NCBI GenBank assembly: GCA_910589165.1
Contig: CAJUSP010000023.1
Location: 1-30,136 of the forward strand
DNA: 30,136 nucleotides
Direction: 5' to 3'
Source of the DNA: an uncultured Adlercreutzia sp.
GTDB lineage: Bacteria; Actinomycetota; Coriobacteriia; Coriobacteriales; Eggerthellaceae
Below the pieces are notes generated by a model. It had not been told where the DNA came from. It saw nothing but the letters and a program-made list of their open reading frames with translations, and did not search any database. Position 1 is the stretch's first letter. Each line of letters begins with the position of its first letter. This document shows, piece by piece, positions 14,573 through 22,281 of this stretch. Both the position numbers and the translations under genes were made by a program.

Positions 14573-15694
14573 TTAGTCGGTCAGTCCCAGGCCCTTGGCT
14601 ACGTGGGCGATGAAGTCCTGCACGTTGGTGACGATGCCTCGGCTTGAGAGGCTGCCGCGGTCTACGAGCTTGTTCACGGCGAACTCGGCCACATCAACGC
14701 AGTAGAAGTACACGGGGCGCACGGTGCCGTCGGGCATCACGCGGTAGCTTGGCGTCATGTTGCCGGTGGCAATGGTGTGCAGCATGGTGGCCATGCAGAT
14801 GACCGTGGTGGCCTTGCGGATATGGTTGCGCATGGCGTCTTGGGCCTGGTAGGCGTTGCCGAACACGCCGGGCAGGGGCCCGTCGTCGCGGATGGAACCG
14901 GCCAGCACATAGGGCACGCGGTTGCGCTCCAGCGCGTACATGATGCCGTCGTGTACGCCCTCCTGCTCGATGAACTTGTCGATGCTTCCCCAGTAGCGCA
15001 CGCGGTTGATGGTGTCCAGGTGATGGTAGTGCCCGTTGGGGCGGTTCTCCTGGGTGTCGATGTCCTGGCCGAGCGAAGTGTGGAAGTAAGCCCCTTCCAA
15101 ATCGTGGGTGGCCAGGGCGTTGCCGGCGAACACAGCGTCCACGTAGCCGGCGTCGATGATCTTCGCGAAGGCCTCGCGGGAATAGCCGTTGAAGGTGAAG
15201 GCCGGCCCCATGACCCACACGATGGAGCCGTGCTCGCGGTCGTGGCGCAAAAGCTCGTAGAGCTCGTCGTAATCGCGGGAGAACGCCGTCTCGCGCGAAC
15301 GGCCCACGCGAAAAGCGAAGTTGTCGTGGCCGCCGGCCACGGGCGGGATGCCGCTGTTGTCGCCGAGGTTCTTGAACCCGTCGGTGTACACGAGGATGCC
15401 CTCTTCGCCGTTCTCGGTGCGCCCGCAGGCGATAAGATCGCCTTTCTTGATGTGCCGGAACTCGCGCACGAACACGCGCCCGTCTTCCACCACGGCCACA
15501 CAGTCCATGCGGCTGTCTTCCGCAAGCACCCAGCGGCCGTCGAGCTTCAGGTACTCCGGGTAGATGGACATGGCGTGGTAGTCCGCCGGCGCCACGAAGT
15601 CCTTCGGGGCCGGCGCAAGGCGCACGTCGGGCGCCTCGGCCAGGTGGGGAAGGGTGAAGTCGGGGGGTGTATAGGGGGTGGGCGTGAAGCTCAT
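14573..15694 (-). CDS. Archaeal-type ornithine cyclodeaminase-like protein (TIGR00300/LOR-SDH family), N-terminal domain absent
   Basis: A 373-residue protein matching the NAD-binding part of the TIGR00300 family, which includes the Methanococcus ornithine cyclodeaminase and the C-terminal half of cyanobacterial AgrE/ArgZ, enzymes that convert ornithine to proline and ammonia. Matching blocks as I recall them: APADYHAMSIYPEYLKLDGRW, DSRMDCVAVVEDGR, HIKKGDLIACG, IVWVMGPAFTFNG, GYVDAVFAGNALATHDLEGA, INRVRYWGSIDKFIEQEG, VPYVLAGSIRDDGPLPGVFGNA, MATMLHTIATGNMTPSY and VDRGSLSSRGIVTNVQDF. Only ~30 residues precede the APADYH block, whereas archaeal members have roughly 80-100, so the N-terminal LOR/SDH domain is missing. 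ATG 15694 is chosen over 15733 because GAAGG lies 6 bases before it and the longer form overlaps the promoter. Role in arginine/ornithine use is inferred. Confidence 0.8.
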   Translation of the reverse strand: MSFTPTPYTPPDFTLPHLAEAPDVRLAPAPKDFVAPADYHAMSIYPEYLKLDGRWVLAEDSRMDCVAVVEDGRVFVREFRHIKKGDLIACGRTENGEEGILVYTDGFKNLGDNSGIPPVAGGHDNFAFRVGRSRETAFSRDYDELYELLRHDREHGSIVWVMGPAFTFNGYSREAFAKIIDAGYVDAVFAGNALATHDLEGAYFHTSLGQDIDTQENRPNGHYHHLDTINRVRYWGSIDKFIEQEGVHDGIMYALERNRVPYVLAGSIRDDGPLPGVFGNAYQAQDAMRNHIRKATTVICMATMLHTIATGNMTPSYRVMPDGTVRPVYFYCVDVAEFAVNKLVDRGSLSSRGIVTNVQDFIAHVAKGLGLTD

Positions 15695-15731
15695 GGGCGC
15701 CTTCTTTCGGGTCGCGCGAGTGATGGGCCCC

Positions 15732-15740
15732 ATTGTAGCA
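15732..15740 (-). promoter_or_regulatory. Extended -10 promoter of the cyclodeaminase-like gene
   Basis: On the minus strand TG-C-TACAAT spans 15740 to 15732, about 38 bases before ATG 15694. The -35 region is unremarkable. It lies 63 bases from the divergent moeA -10. Confidence 0.55.
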
Positions 15741-15802
15741 GGGCATTCGTGGGGGAATGAGAGGGACTTGCAAGCTGTGGCCCCTTCGTATCCTCAAACC
15801 GC

Positions 15803-15808
15803 TATAAT
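15803..15808 (+). promoter_or_regulatory. -10 element of the moeA promoter
   Basis: A perfect TATAAT lies 52 bases before the moeA ATG. No good -35 is present. The leader contains a 14-base perfect palindrome, GCCGCCCGGGCGGC (15828-15841), immediately before the purine-rich ribosome binding site; it could be an operator or a small hairpin that masks the site. Confidence 0.55.
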
Positions 15809-15860
15809 TGCGGGCAGACTTATAGATGCCGCCCGGGCGGCGAGGAGGGGAAGGAACCCT

Positions 15861-17117
15861 ATGCGAGAGATGATTCCCTTGGAAGAGGCGCGCGATCTGG
15901 TGTGCGGGGCGGTGGGCCTTCTGCCTACCGAGCGCGTGGCACTGCTGGATGCCGTGGGCCGCGTAGTGGCCGAGGGCCAGGTGAGCGACATCGACGTGTC
16001 GCCCTTCGCCCACTCGGCCATGGACGGCTTCGCCCTGCGCGCCGCCGAGATCGCCGAAGCCACCGACGAGGCCCCGGCCACGCTGCGCGTCATCGCCGAG
16101 ATCGGCGCGGGCGACGTGTTCGAGGGCGCCATCGGCGAGGGCGAGTGCGTGCGCATCATGACCGGCGCCTGCCTGCCCGACGACGCCGATGCCGTGGTGA
16201 AGTACGAGATCGTGGGCGTGGTGGAAGGTGACGGCAAGACGGGATCGGTGGTGTCGTTCGCGGCCCCGACGAAGGTGGGGTCGAATATCCGCGCCGCCGG
16301 CGAGGAGGCCCGGGCCGGCGAGGAAGTCGTTGCGGCCGGCGAGGTGCTCACGGCGGCCGGCGTAGGATTCCTGGCCGGCTGCGGGGTGCTCGAGGTGCCG
16401 GTGTACCGCCGGCCGCGCGTGGCCATTATCGCCACGGGCAGCGAGCTGGTGCCGGCCGACCAAGTACCCGGCCCCGGCAAGATTCGCAACTCTAACAGCT
16501 ACGCCATGGCCGCCTGTGCCCGCGAGGCCGGCGCCGACGCCGTCATGCTGCCCACGGTGGAGGACACCTTCGAGGCCCTGCGCGATGCGGTAGATGCCGC
16601 CAGCCGCGAGTTCGACTTCGTGGTGACCACGGGCGGCGCCGCCAACGGCGACTTCGACTTCATCAAGCCGGTGGTGGACAGCCTCGGCGAGCTGATGATG
16701 ACCACGGTGAACATGCGCCCCGGCAAGGCCCAAACCTTCGGCCTGGTGAACGGCACGCCGGTGTTCGGGCTGCCGGGCAACCCGGCGGCAGCCTACGTGG
16801 GCTTCCAGATGCTTATCCGCCCGGCGCTGCGCACCATGCAGGGCTACCGCTTCATGGACCACCCCGTGGTGAAGGCGCGGCTCACCCGCGACGAGAAGAA
16901 CCGCGACCCGCGCCGCATTTTCCTGCGCGCCACCCTTACCCGCGGCGCCGACGGCACCTACGAGGCCACGCCGGCGAAGAACCAGAGCTCGGGTCTGTTC
17001 GGGCCCATTCAGAAGACCAACTGCATGGCCATTATGCCCGAGGGCACCGAGCCGCAGCCGGCCGGCAGCATCGTCGATTGCATTCTGCTTGATATCCCCG
17101 AGGAGGTAGTGCTGTAA
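15861..17117 (+). CDS. moeA: Molybdopterin molybdenumtransferase MoeA
   Basis: A 418-residue enzyme that inserts molybdate into adenylylated molybdopterin, the last step of molybdenum cofactor synthesis. Domain order is normal: N-terminal domain with DVSPFAHSAMDGFALRA, GDVFEGAIGEGECVRIMTGACLPDDADAVV, KVGSNIRAAGEEARAGEEVV; central MPT-binding domain with PRVAIIATGSELV, the TTGGAANGDFDFIK stretch and MRPGKAQTFG, GLPGNPAAAYVGF; and a C-terminal beta domain ending in GSIVDCILLDI. ATG 15861 follows GAGGAGGGGAAGGA; the longer open frame overlaps the divergent promoter. Its TAA overlaps the mogA ATG by one base, so the pair is translationally coupled. In MoeA the usual GG-S/T-x-S-G-D motif reads GGAANGD here, a mild variation. 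Confidence 0.95.
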   Translation: MREMIPLEEARDLVCGAVGLLPTERVALLDAVGRVVAEGQVSDIDVSPFAHSAMDGFALRAAEIAEATDEAPATLRVIAEIGAGDVFEGAIGEGECVRIMTGACLPDDADAVVKYEIVGVVEGDGKTGSVVSFAAPTKVGSNIRAAGEEARAGEEVVAAGEVLTAAGVGFLAGCGVLEVPVYRRPRVAIIATGSELVPADQVPGPGKIRNSNSYAMAACAREAGADAVMLPTVEDTFEALRDAVDAASREFDFVVTTGGAANGDFDFIKPVVDSLGELMMTTVNMRPGKAQTFGLVNGTPVFGLPGNPAAAYVGFQMLIRPALRTMQGYRFMDHPVVKARLTRDEKNRDPRRIFLRATLTRGADGTYEATPAKNQSSGLFGPIQKTNCMAIMPEGTEPQPAGSIVDCILLDIPEEVVL

Positions 17118-17590
17118 TGACCATCAAGTTCGCCATCATCACCTGTTCCGACACCCGCACCCTTGAGACCGACGAGGCCGGCCAGAAGTTGGAGGCGCTC
17201 ATTGCCGAGCAGGGGTGGGAGTGCATTCGCCGGGTGGTGGAAACCGACGAGCGCCCCTTCATCGCCGGCGCTTTGCTGGATGCCTGCGACAACACCGATG
17301 CCGACGTGGTCATCACCTGCGGCGGGTCCGGCCTTTCCCTGCGCGATGTGACCCCGGAGGCCACTCGCGACGTGGCCGACCGCGAGGTGCCGGGCATTGC
17401 CGAGGCCATGCGCTATCACAGCCTGCAGATTACGCCCTACGCCATGCTGTCGCGCGCCATCTGCGCCCAGCGAGGGCGCACCCTCATTATCAACCTGCCC
17501 GGTTCTACGAAAGCGGCCACCGAGAACTGGGAGGGCATCGTGGAGGCGCTGCCCCACGCCGTGAAGATGATGGGCGGCGGCGGCCACTAG
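17117..17590 (+). CDS. mogA: Molybdopterin adenylyltransferase (MogA/MoaB family)
   Basis: A 157-residue enzyme that activates molybdopterin with ATP before MoeA inserts molybdate. The MPT-binding fold is shown by FAIITCSDTRT at the N-terminus, DADVVITCGGSGLSLRDVTPEAT (the GG-S/T-G...D.TPEA motif), REVPGIAEAMRYHSLQITPYAMLSRA and the INLPGSTKAATENW loop. The start overlaps the moeA stop (TAATG), so expression is coupled and the two proteins act in sequence. Separating MogA from MoaB on sequence alone is uncertain; the Gly-rich end (MMGGGGH) is typical of either. About 10 bases after its stop begins the alr promoter region. Confidence 0.92.
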   Translation: MTIKFAIITCSDTRTLETDEAGQKLEALIAEQGWECIRRVVETDERPFIAGALLDACDNTDADVVITCGGSGLSLRDVTPEATRDVADREVPGIAEAMRYHSLQITPYAMLSRAICAQRGRTLIINLPGSTKAATENWEGIVEALPHAVKMMGGGGH

Positions 17591-17596
17591 GCCGTT

Positions 17597-17605
17597 TGGT
17601 ATACT
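17597..17605 (+). promoter_or_regulatory. Extended -10 promoter of alr
   Basis: TG-G-TATACT occupies 17597-17605, seven bases after the mogA stop codon and about 40 bases before the alr ATG. No -35 is evident. Confidence 0.6.
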
Positions 17606-17645
17606 GTTCCGATACACAACGGCGGCAAGCGCAAGGAACCACACC

Positions 17646-19064
17646 ATGGCAGACATCCCCAACGGCTTCACGGGCTTTTCCCATCGCGATCCGAACTTCG
17701 TCTCGGCCGGCGACGCCATGCGCCGCTCGCGCTACGACGAAACGTCGTTCGTCACGCGCAAGCAGGAGCGCTCGGTGTTCGATGCCTGGCAGCCGGCCTC
17801 TGCCGCCTCCCCGCAGGCGGTGGGCAGCCGTCCGGTGGCCGCGCAGTCCGAGGTGCTGAAGTACGCCGAATCTAGCTCGGTGCAGGCGGGCGCGCCCCAG
17901 TTCGACCCGGACAAGCTGGCCACCATCCCCGAGGCCGACCGCCGCTGGTCGTGGGTGGAAATCGATTTGAACGCCATCCGCCACAACGCCTCCACCGTAA
18001 AGCACCGCCTGAACCCGGGCACCCTGCTCATGGCGGTGGTGAAGGCCGACGGCTACGGCCACGGCGCCGTGCAGTGCGCGAAGACGGCGCTGAATTCGGG
18101 GGCGGAATACCTCGGCGTGGCCACGGTGGACGAGGCCATCGCCCTGCGCGAGGCCTATGTGAATGCCCCCATTCTGGTGCTGGGCGAGCCGCCGGCCACG
18201 GCCATTCCGCTGCTTCTGGCCTACAAGATCATGCCCTCGGTGTACACCGCCGAGTTCGCTATCCGCTACGGCGAGGCCGCCGACGCCTTCGGGGTGCGCG
18301 CGCCGTTCCATTTGAAGGTGAACACCGGCATGAACCGCATCGGAGTGCGCTGGGACGAGACGGTCGAGTTCGCGCGGCAGATCATGTTCCACCGCGCCCT
18401 CGATTTGGTGGGCACGTTCACCCATTTTGCCACGGCCGACTGCCCGAGCCCCGTCGATTTCGAGCGCCAGGTGAAGCGCTTCGCCGAGGCGGTGAACGGG
18501 CTGCGGGGTGCCGGCATCAATCCCGGCATCGTGCACGCGGCCAACTCGGCGGCGGCCATCCGCTACCCCGATGTACAGCTCGATATGGTGCGCCTCGGCA
18601 TCGCGCTCTACGGCTTCTACCCGTGCCCCGAGGCCTACCCGCTCATCGATTTGCGCCCCGCCATGTCGGTGAAGGCGCGCATCACCGATGTGAAGACGCT
18701 GCCGGTGGGCGAGGGCGTGAGCTACGGTTTGAACTACCGCAGCCCCGGCGCGGTGAAAATCTGCACGCTGCCCATCGGCTACGCCGACGGCCTGCGCCGC
18801 GGGCTGTCGGGCCGCACCGATGTGTTGCTGGCCGGCCGCCGCTTCCACCAGGTGGGCAACATCTGCATGGACCAGTGCATGTTCGAGGTGAACCTGCGCC
18901 AGCGCAACGACCTGGACCCGCAGATCGGCGACGAGGTCACCATCGTAGGCGAGCAGGGCGAGGCGTCAGTCACCATCGACCAAATGGCCGAGACCCTGGG
19001 CACGATACAGCACGAGATTGCAATCGGCTTCGGCTGTTCTCGTCTGCCGAGGATCTACGTGTAG
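17646..19064 (+). CDS. alr: Alanine racemase with a ~100-residue N-terminal extension
   Basis: A 472-residue PLP enzyme that interconverts L- and D-alanine for peptidoglycan. The catalytic core begins near residue 101 (RRWSWVEIDLNAIRHN) and has a normal length of ~370. PLP-binding Lys133 is in MAVVKADGYGHG; the HLKVNTGMNRIG motif holds the Lys that is carbamylated in the Geobacillus enzyme; GVSYGLNY carries the catalytic Tyr region; GNICMDQCMFEV is the family signature near the active-site entrance. Residues 1-98 are extra: a charged start (DAMRRSRYDETSFVTRKQERSVFDAW) and an Ala/Ser/Pro/Gln-rich linker with no signal peptide. ATG 17646 has AAGGA about 9 bases upstream and a promoter just before, and no convincing internal start exists near residue 100, so the extension is probably real. 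Confidence 0.93.
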   Translation: MADIPNGFTGFSHRDPNFVSAGDAMRRSRYDETSFVTRKQERSVFDAWQPASAASPQAVGSRPVAAQSEVLKYAESSSVQAGAPQFDPDKLATIPEADRRWSWVEIDLNAIRHNASTVKHRLNPGTLLMAVVKADGYGHGAVQCAKTALNSGAEYLGVATVDEAIALREAYVNAPILVLGEPPATAIPLLLAYKIMPSVYTAEFAIRYGEAADAFGVRAPFHLKVNTGMNRIGVRWDETVEFARQIMFHRALDLVGTFTHFATADCPSPVDFERQVKRFAEAVNGLRGAGINPGIVHAANSAAAIRYPDVQLDMVRLGIALYGFYPCPEAYPLIDLRPAMSVKARITDVKTLPVGEGVSYGLNYRSPGAVKICTLPIGYADGLRRGLSGRTDVLLAGRRFHQVGNICMDQCMFEVNLRQRNDLDPQIGDEVTIVGEQGEASVTIDQMAETLGTIQHEIAIGFGCSRLPRIYV

Positions 19065-19094
19065 CGATTGCGCGAAAGAAACCCAGCGCGGCGG

Positions 19095-19205
19095 CAGGGG
19101 GCGCAGGTGCCGCGCGCAGTTATGCGAAGTGCGCCAGGCGATTCCCGGGCGGAACTCAGATGAGCGCATTTCGCATCTGTTTGAGCACGGTGCCTGTGCC
19201 CCCTG
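19095..19205 (+). ncRNA. Candidate structured RNA or structured leader between alr and udg
   Basis: Two nested helices are visible. The outer one pairs 19095-19112 with 19188-19205 (18 pairs). The inner one pairs 19122-19134 with 19164-19176 (13 pairs), and a CAG/CTG extension (19117-19119 with 19177-19179) leads towards it. Every non-Watson-Crick position (three in the outer stem, one in the inner) is a G-U pair when read as plus-strand RNA, but would be an A-C mismatch on the minus strand. The 29-base apex can form a small TTCC/GGAA stem. It lies in a 174-base spacer between co-directional genes, ending 33 bases before the udg ATG. The signature loop of SRP RNA is absent. It may be an independent RNA, the udg leader, or the alr 3' end. 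Confidence 0.5.
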
Positions 19206-19238
19206 ACGCACGAGGCGAGTAAGAAAGCAGGAAAACTC

Positions 19239-19802
19239 ATGACCGAGCACCCTCATATCCCCCTTGATCAGCTGCGGGCCGAAGTGGCCGAGTGCCGCCG
19301 CTGCCCCTTGTGCGACGGCCGCACCCAGACGGTGTTCGGCGCGGGCGACCCGAACGCGCGCGTGCTTATCGTGGGCGAGGCGCCGGGCAAGAACGAGGAT
19401 TTGCAGGGCGAGCCCTTCGTGGGCGCGGCGGGCAAGTACCTAAGCGAGCTTCTGGCCATCGCCGGCCTCACGCGCGAAGAGGTGTTCATCGCCAACGTGC
19501 TGAAGTGTCGCCCCCCTTCCAACCGCGACCCGCGCCCCGAGGAAATTCAGGCCTGCACGCCGTTTCTGCGCGAGCAGACGCGCACCATCGACCCGGAGTT
19601 CATCGTCACCCTGGGCAACTTCTCCACGAAGTTTATCCTGAAGACCGACGTGGGCATCACGCGCCTCCACGGCACGCTCCAGCAGGCCGGCCGCTTCAAG
19701 GTGTTCCCCATCTTCCACCCCGCCGCCGCCCTCTACGACAGCAAAAAGCGCGTAGCCCTCGAAGAGGACTTCGCCACACTAGGAGAGCTTCTCAAGCAGT
19801 AG
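19239..19802 (+). CDS. Family 4 (iron-sulfur) uracil-DNA glycosylase
   Basis: A 187-residue base-excision repair enzyme that removes uracil from DNA. The motif A segment GEAPGKNEDLQGEPFVGAAGKYL and the HPAAAL motif near residue 161 define the UDG superfamily. The 4Fe-4S Cys ligands fit the thermophile-type pattern: a CxxC pair at residues 19-22 (with an extra Cys25), Cys90 in VLKCRPPSNRDP and Cys106 in IQACTPFL, the last two 16 apart as in Thermus UDGa. ATG 19239 follows AGGAAAACTC. Its gene ends 12 bases from the convergent corA stop, with no terminator between. The 174-base region upstream holds the candidate structured RNA. Confidence 0.93.
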   Translation: MTEHPHIPLDQLRAEVAECRRCPLCDGRTQTVFGAGDPNARVLIVGEAPGKNEDLQGEPFVGAAGKYLSELLAIAGLTREEVFIANVLKCRPPSNRDPRPEEIQACTPFLREQTRTIDPEFIVTLGNFSTKFILKTDVGITRLHGTLQQAGRFKVFPIFHPAAALYDSKKRVALEEDFATLGELLKQ

Positions 19803-19814
19803 GCGAACGGAACA

Positions 19815-20738
19815 TCACAGCCATTTCTTCTTCTTGAAGAACAGCACCATTACCACGATCATGAGGGCGGCAAGCCCCACGATGGTGAACGCCATGTAGG
19901 GCCAGTCGAGCCCCGGCAGCACGGTCAGGTTCATGCCGAACCATCCGGTCACCAGCGTCAGCGGCGCGAACATGACGGTGACGATGGTGAGAATCTGCAT
20001 GGTGGAGTTCTGCCTCATGTCGATCTGCGTCTGATGCAGCTCGTAAAGCTGCAGGCTGTACTCGCGCAGCATCTCGGCGCGGTCGGCCAGGTGGTTCGCG
20101 TGGCTCACGATATGGGCGAAGGTGCGCGCCTCCTCGCGGCTCATCACCTTGTTCTCGTTGTCGGCGATAAGGTCGGCCATCACGGCTATCTGCTGGTAGT
20201 AGGACCCCATGCGCATGGCGGCGCGGCGGTAGTCCATGATGGTCTGCACCGACACTTCGCCGTCTTCGTCGAGCAGCCTGTCCTCTAGCTGCTCCATGGC
20301 ATCCTCCATCACCGAAAACCAGGTGAAGTCGTCGGCGATAAGCGTTTTCATGAAGGCATAGAGGGTGTGGGAGGTGGTGGGCTTGGTAAGCATGCCCGTG
20401 GCCTCGATCTTCTTCAGCAGCTCTTGGGCGATGGTGCCGTCGTCGATGAAGATGAGGTGGTCGGCCTCCAGGTAGAACGACAGGCGGTCCGGGTCGCCTG
20501 TGGGGTCGGACTTGTCGGGCACCGCGAACGATCCGATGATGAAGGCGGGGTAGAGCTCGACGAAATTCGCCTCGGCCGGCTCCAGGGCTGCCAAGCCGTC
20601 GCGGCCCTCTTGGGAAATGTTGGGCAGGTCGGTGAACTCGTCGGGGGTGAGCACCTTCACGAGGGGAGGCTTGCAGGTGGCAGCGTCGCAGGGCTCCTTG
20701 AGCGGGTCGGGACGGTTTAGCTCGTATACCAGGGCCAT
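19815..20738 (-). CDS. corA: CorA-family divalent metal ion transporter
   Basis: A 307-residue member of the CorA Mg2+/Co2+/Ni2+ channel family, which works as a pentamer in the inner membrane. A soluble N-terminal domain (1-245) with long helices (RRAAMRMGSYYQQIAVMADLI, REYSLQLYELHQTQIDMRQNSTM) leads to two C-terminal membrane helices. The ion-selectivity signature GMN is present (TGWFGMNL, about residues 264-271, with Phe for the usual Tyr before GMN), and the protein ends in a basic FFKKKKWL. ATG 20738 follows GGAGGAAACC, an ideal binding site. Its promoter -10 (TATACT on the minus strand, 20776-20781) overlaps a divergent one for folC. Mg2+ is the likely ion, but specificity within the family cannot be read from sequence. 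Confidence 0.92.
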   Translation of the reverse strand: MALVYELNRPDPLKEPCDAATCKPPLVKVLTPDEFTDLPNISQEGRDGLAALEPAEANFVELYPAFIIGSFAVPDKSDPTGDPDRLSFYLEADHLIFIDDGTIAQELLKKIEATGMLTKPTTSHTLYAFMKTLIADDFTWFSVMEDAMEQLEDRLLDEDGEVSVQTIMDYRRAAMRMGSYYQQIAVMADLIADNENKVMSREEARTFAHIVSHANHLADRAEMLREYSLQLYELHQTQIDMRQNSTMQILTIVTVMFAPLTLVTGWFGMNLTVLPGLDWPYMAFTIVGLAALMIVVMVLFFKKKKWL

Positions 20739-20775
20739 GGTTTCCTCCTCTCGGGCGGTCTTGTATCGGAAAACT

Positions 20776-20785
20776 AGTATAGAAT
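20776..20785. promoter_or_regulatory. Overlapping divergent -10 elements of corA and folC
   Basis: On the minus strand 20781-20776 reads TATACT, about 38 bases before the corA ATG. On the plus strand 20780-20785 reads TAGAAT, about 70 bases before the folC ATG. Both are plausible but lack clear -35 partners; if both are used the two polymerases would exclude one another. Confidence 0.4.
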
Positions 20786-20854
20786 GACGCCGTTTACAGC
20801 AGCTTAGATGACCTTGTTTGTAAGAAAACGGTTGGTCGGGAAAGGCGGGTTTTC

Positions 20855-22222
20855 ATGGGTGAGATTACGGGGGCCGACACCGTCGCTTGGATAAACACGC
20901 CGCGCTGGCAGGCCTCGCGCCTGGGGCTCGATCGCATGACCGACCTGCTTTCCCACCTGGGCAACCCGCAGGACGGTCTGCGGTTCGTGCATGTGGCGGG
21001 TACCAACGGAAAAGGTTCCACCTGCGCGTACCTGGCGAGCATCTTGCAGGCTGCCGGTTACAAAGTCGGCCTGTTCACGAGCCCCTTCATTGAATGCTTC
21101 GAGGAGCGCATCCGCATCAACGGCGCCAACATCACCGCCGACGAGCTCGCGCGGGCCGTGGCGGCTGTGCGGCCGGCGGCCGAGGCGGTGGAGGAGGCCT
21201 GCGGCGACCATCCCACGGAATTCGAGCTGATGGCCGCCGTAGCCTTCGAGCATTTCCGCGCGATGGCATGCGATATCGTCGTGCTGGAGGTGGGGCTTGG
21301 CGGCCGGCTCGATGCCACTAACGTGATTGCGGCCCCCGAAGTCAGTGTGATCTGCCGTATCGGCCTCGACCACACCGATCTTCTGGGCGATACGCTGGCG
21401 GCGGTGGCCGGCGAGAAGGCTGGTATCGTGAAGCCGGGCCGCCCCGTGGTGAGCTGGCCCCAGGAGCCGGAGGCCATGGCGGTGATCGAGGCGGTGGCGG
21501 CCGAGAAGGGGTGCGCGGTTACGGTGCCCGATTTCGCCGAGCTGGCCATCGAGCCCCTTGCTGACTGGCGGGGTTCGGACCGCTTCGGTTTGGATGAGGT
21601 CCCGTCGGAGGCGGCCCCCGTGCCTCTTCGGGAGTTTTCCTACCGCGGGCATTCTTTCGAGACGCGATTGCTCGGCAGCTATCAGCCGTTCAACGCCGCC
21701 GTTGCCCTTGAGTGCGCGCGCGTGCTGCGCGATGGCGGCTGGGACATTCCCGATGCCGCCCTGTTCGCCGGCATCGCCGAGGCTCGCTGGCCCGGCCGTT
21801 TCGAAGTGGTGGCCGCAGGCCCGCTTACCATCGTGGACGGCGGTCACAACCCGCAGGGGGCCGAGGCGCTGGCCGATTCCCTGGCCGATCTCTTGGGTGA
21901 CGGGAGCTCGGAGTCGGTTGATTTCGCCATGGGCGTCCTTGCCGACAAGGACTACCCGGCCATGGTGCGCGCCGTGCTTCCCTGGGCGCGAACGTTCACG
22001 ACCTACACGCCGGAAAGCCCCCGGGCCTTGTCGGCCAAGGCGCTCGCGGCCTGCATCGCCGAGGAGGCTTCCGCTGCCAACGGATCAGTTGCCGTGCGCG
22101 TGGCCGGCAGCCCTGCCGAGGCGATGGCCGCGGCTCGGGAGGCTGCCGGAGAGCGCGGCACCGCCGTCGCTTTCGGTACGCTCTACGCCATCGCGGATCT
22201 CAAGGCCGGCGCGCGCGGATAA
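20855..22222 (+). CDS. folC: Folylpolyglutamate synthase / dihydrofolate synthase
   Basis: A 455-residue Mur-ligase-type enzyme that adds glutamate to dihydropteroate and folates using ATP. The P-loop GTNGKGST is at residues 49-56, followed by VGLFTSPFIECFEERIRINGANIT, the EFELMAAVAFEHF segment, VVLEVGLGGRLDATNVI, IGLDHTDLLGDTLAAVAGEKAGI, then the ligase domain (LLGSYQPFNAAVALE, VDGGHNPQGAEALA) and the C-terminal FGTLYAIADLKA. ATG 20855 has AAAGG about 9 bases before it. The gene diverges from corA and converges with acpP, ending just before the hairpin 22228-22258. It stands alone, without other folate genes. Confidence 0.94.
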   Translation: MGEITGADTVAWINTPRWQASRLGLDRMTDLLSHLGNPQDGLRFVHVAGTNGKGSTCAYLASILQAAGYKVGLFTSPFIECFEERIRINGANITADELARAVAAVRPAAEAVEEACGDHPTEFELMAAVAFEHFRAMACDIVVLEVGLGGRLDATNVIAAPEVSVICRIGLDHTDLLGDTLAAVAGEKAGIVKPGRPVVSWPQEPEAMAVIEAVAAEKGCAVTVPDFAELAIEPLADWRGSDRFGLDEVPSEAAPVPLREFSYRGHSFETRLLGSYQPFNAAVALECARVLRDGGWDIPDAALFAGIAEARWPGRFEVVAAGPLTIVDGGHNPQGAEALADSLADLLGDGSSESVDFAMGVLADKDYPAMVRAVLPWARTFTTYTPESPRALSAKALAACIAEEASAANGSVAVRVAGSPAEAMAAAREAAGERGTAVAFGTLYAIADLKAGARG

Positions 22223-22227
22223 AAGGA

Positions 22228-22258
22228 AAGCCCCGCGGCTTTGCAGCGCGCGGGGCTT
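22228..22258. terminator. Terminator between folC and acpP
   Basis: A 10-base perfect stem AAGCCCCGCG/CGCGGGGCTT (22228-22237 with 22249-22258) lies between convergent genes. On the minus strand it is followed by a T-rich TTTCCTTTT, so it best serves acpP; on the plus strand there is no T-run. Confidence 0.8.
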
Positions 22259-22281
22259 AGGTGAAACGTGTTCGCGGGTGC

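Noticed and set aside
15678..15860. Longer moeA from 15678
   Set aside because: It would overlap the divergent gene and its promoter and precede the moeA -10. ATG 15861 gives the family N-terminus.
19095..19205. SRP (4.5S) or 6S RNA
   Set aside because: A GGGGGC...GCCCCC closing stem recalls SRP RNA, but the conserved apical GGAA tetraloop with its flanking CAGG/AGCAGC internal loop is absent. The length and bubble pattern also do not fit 6S RNA.
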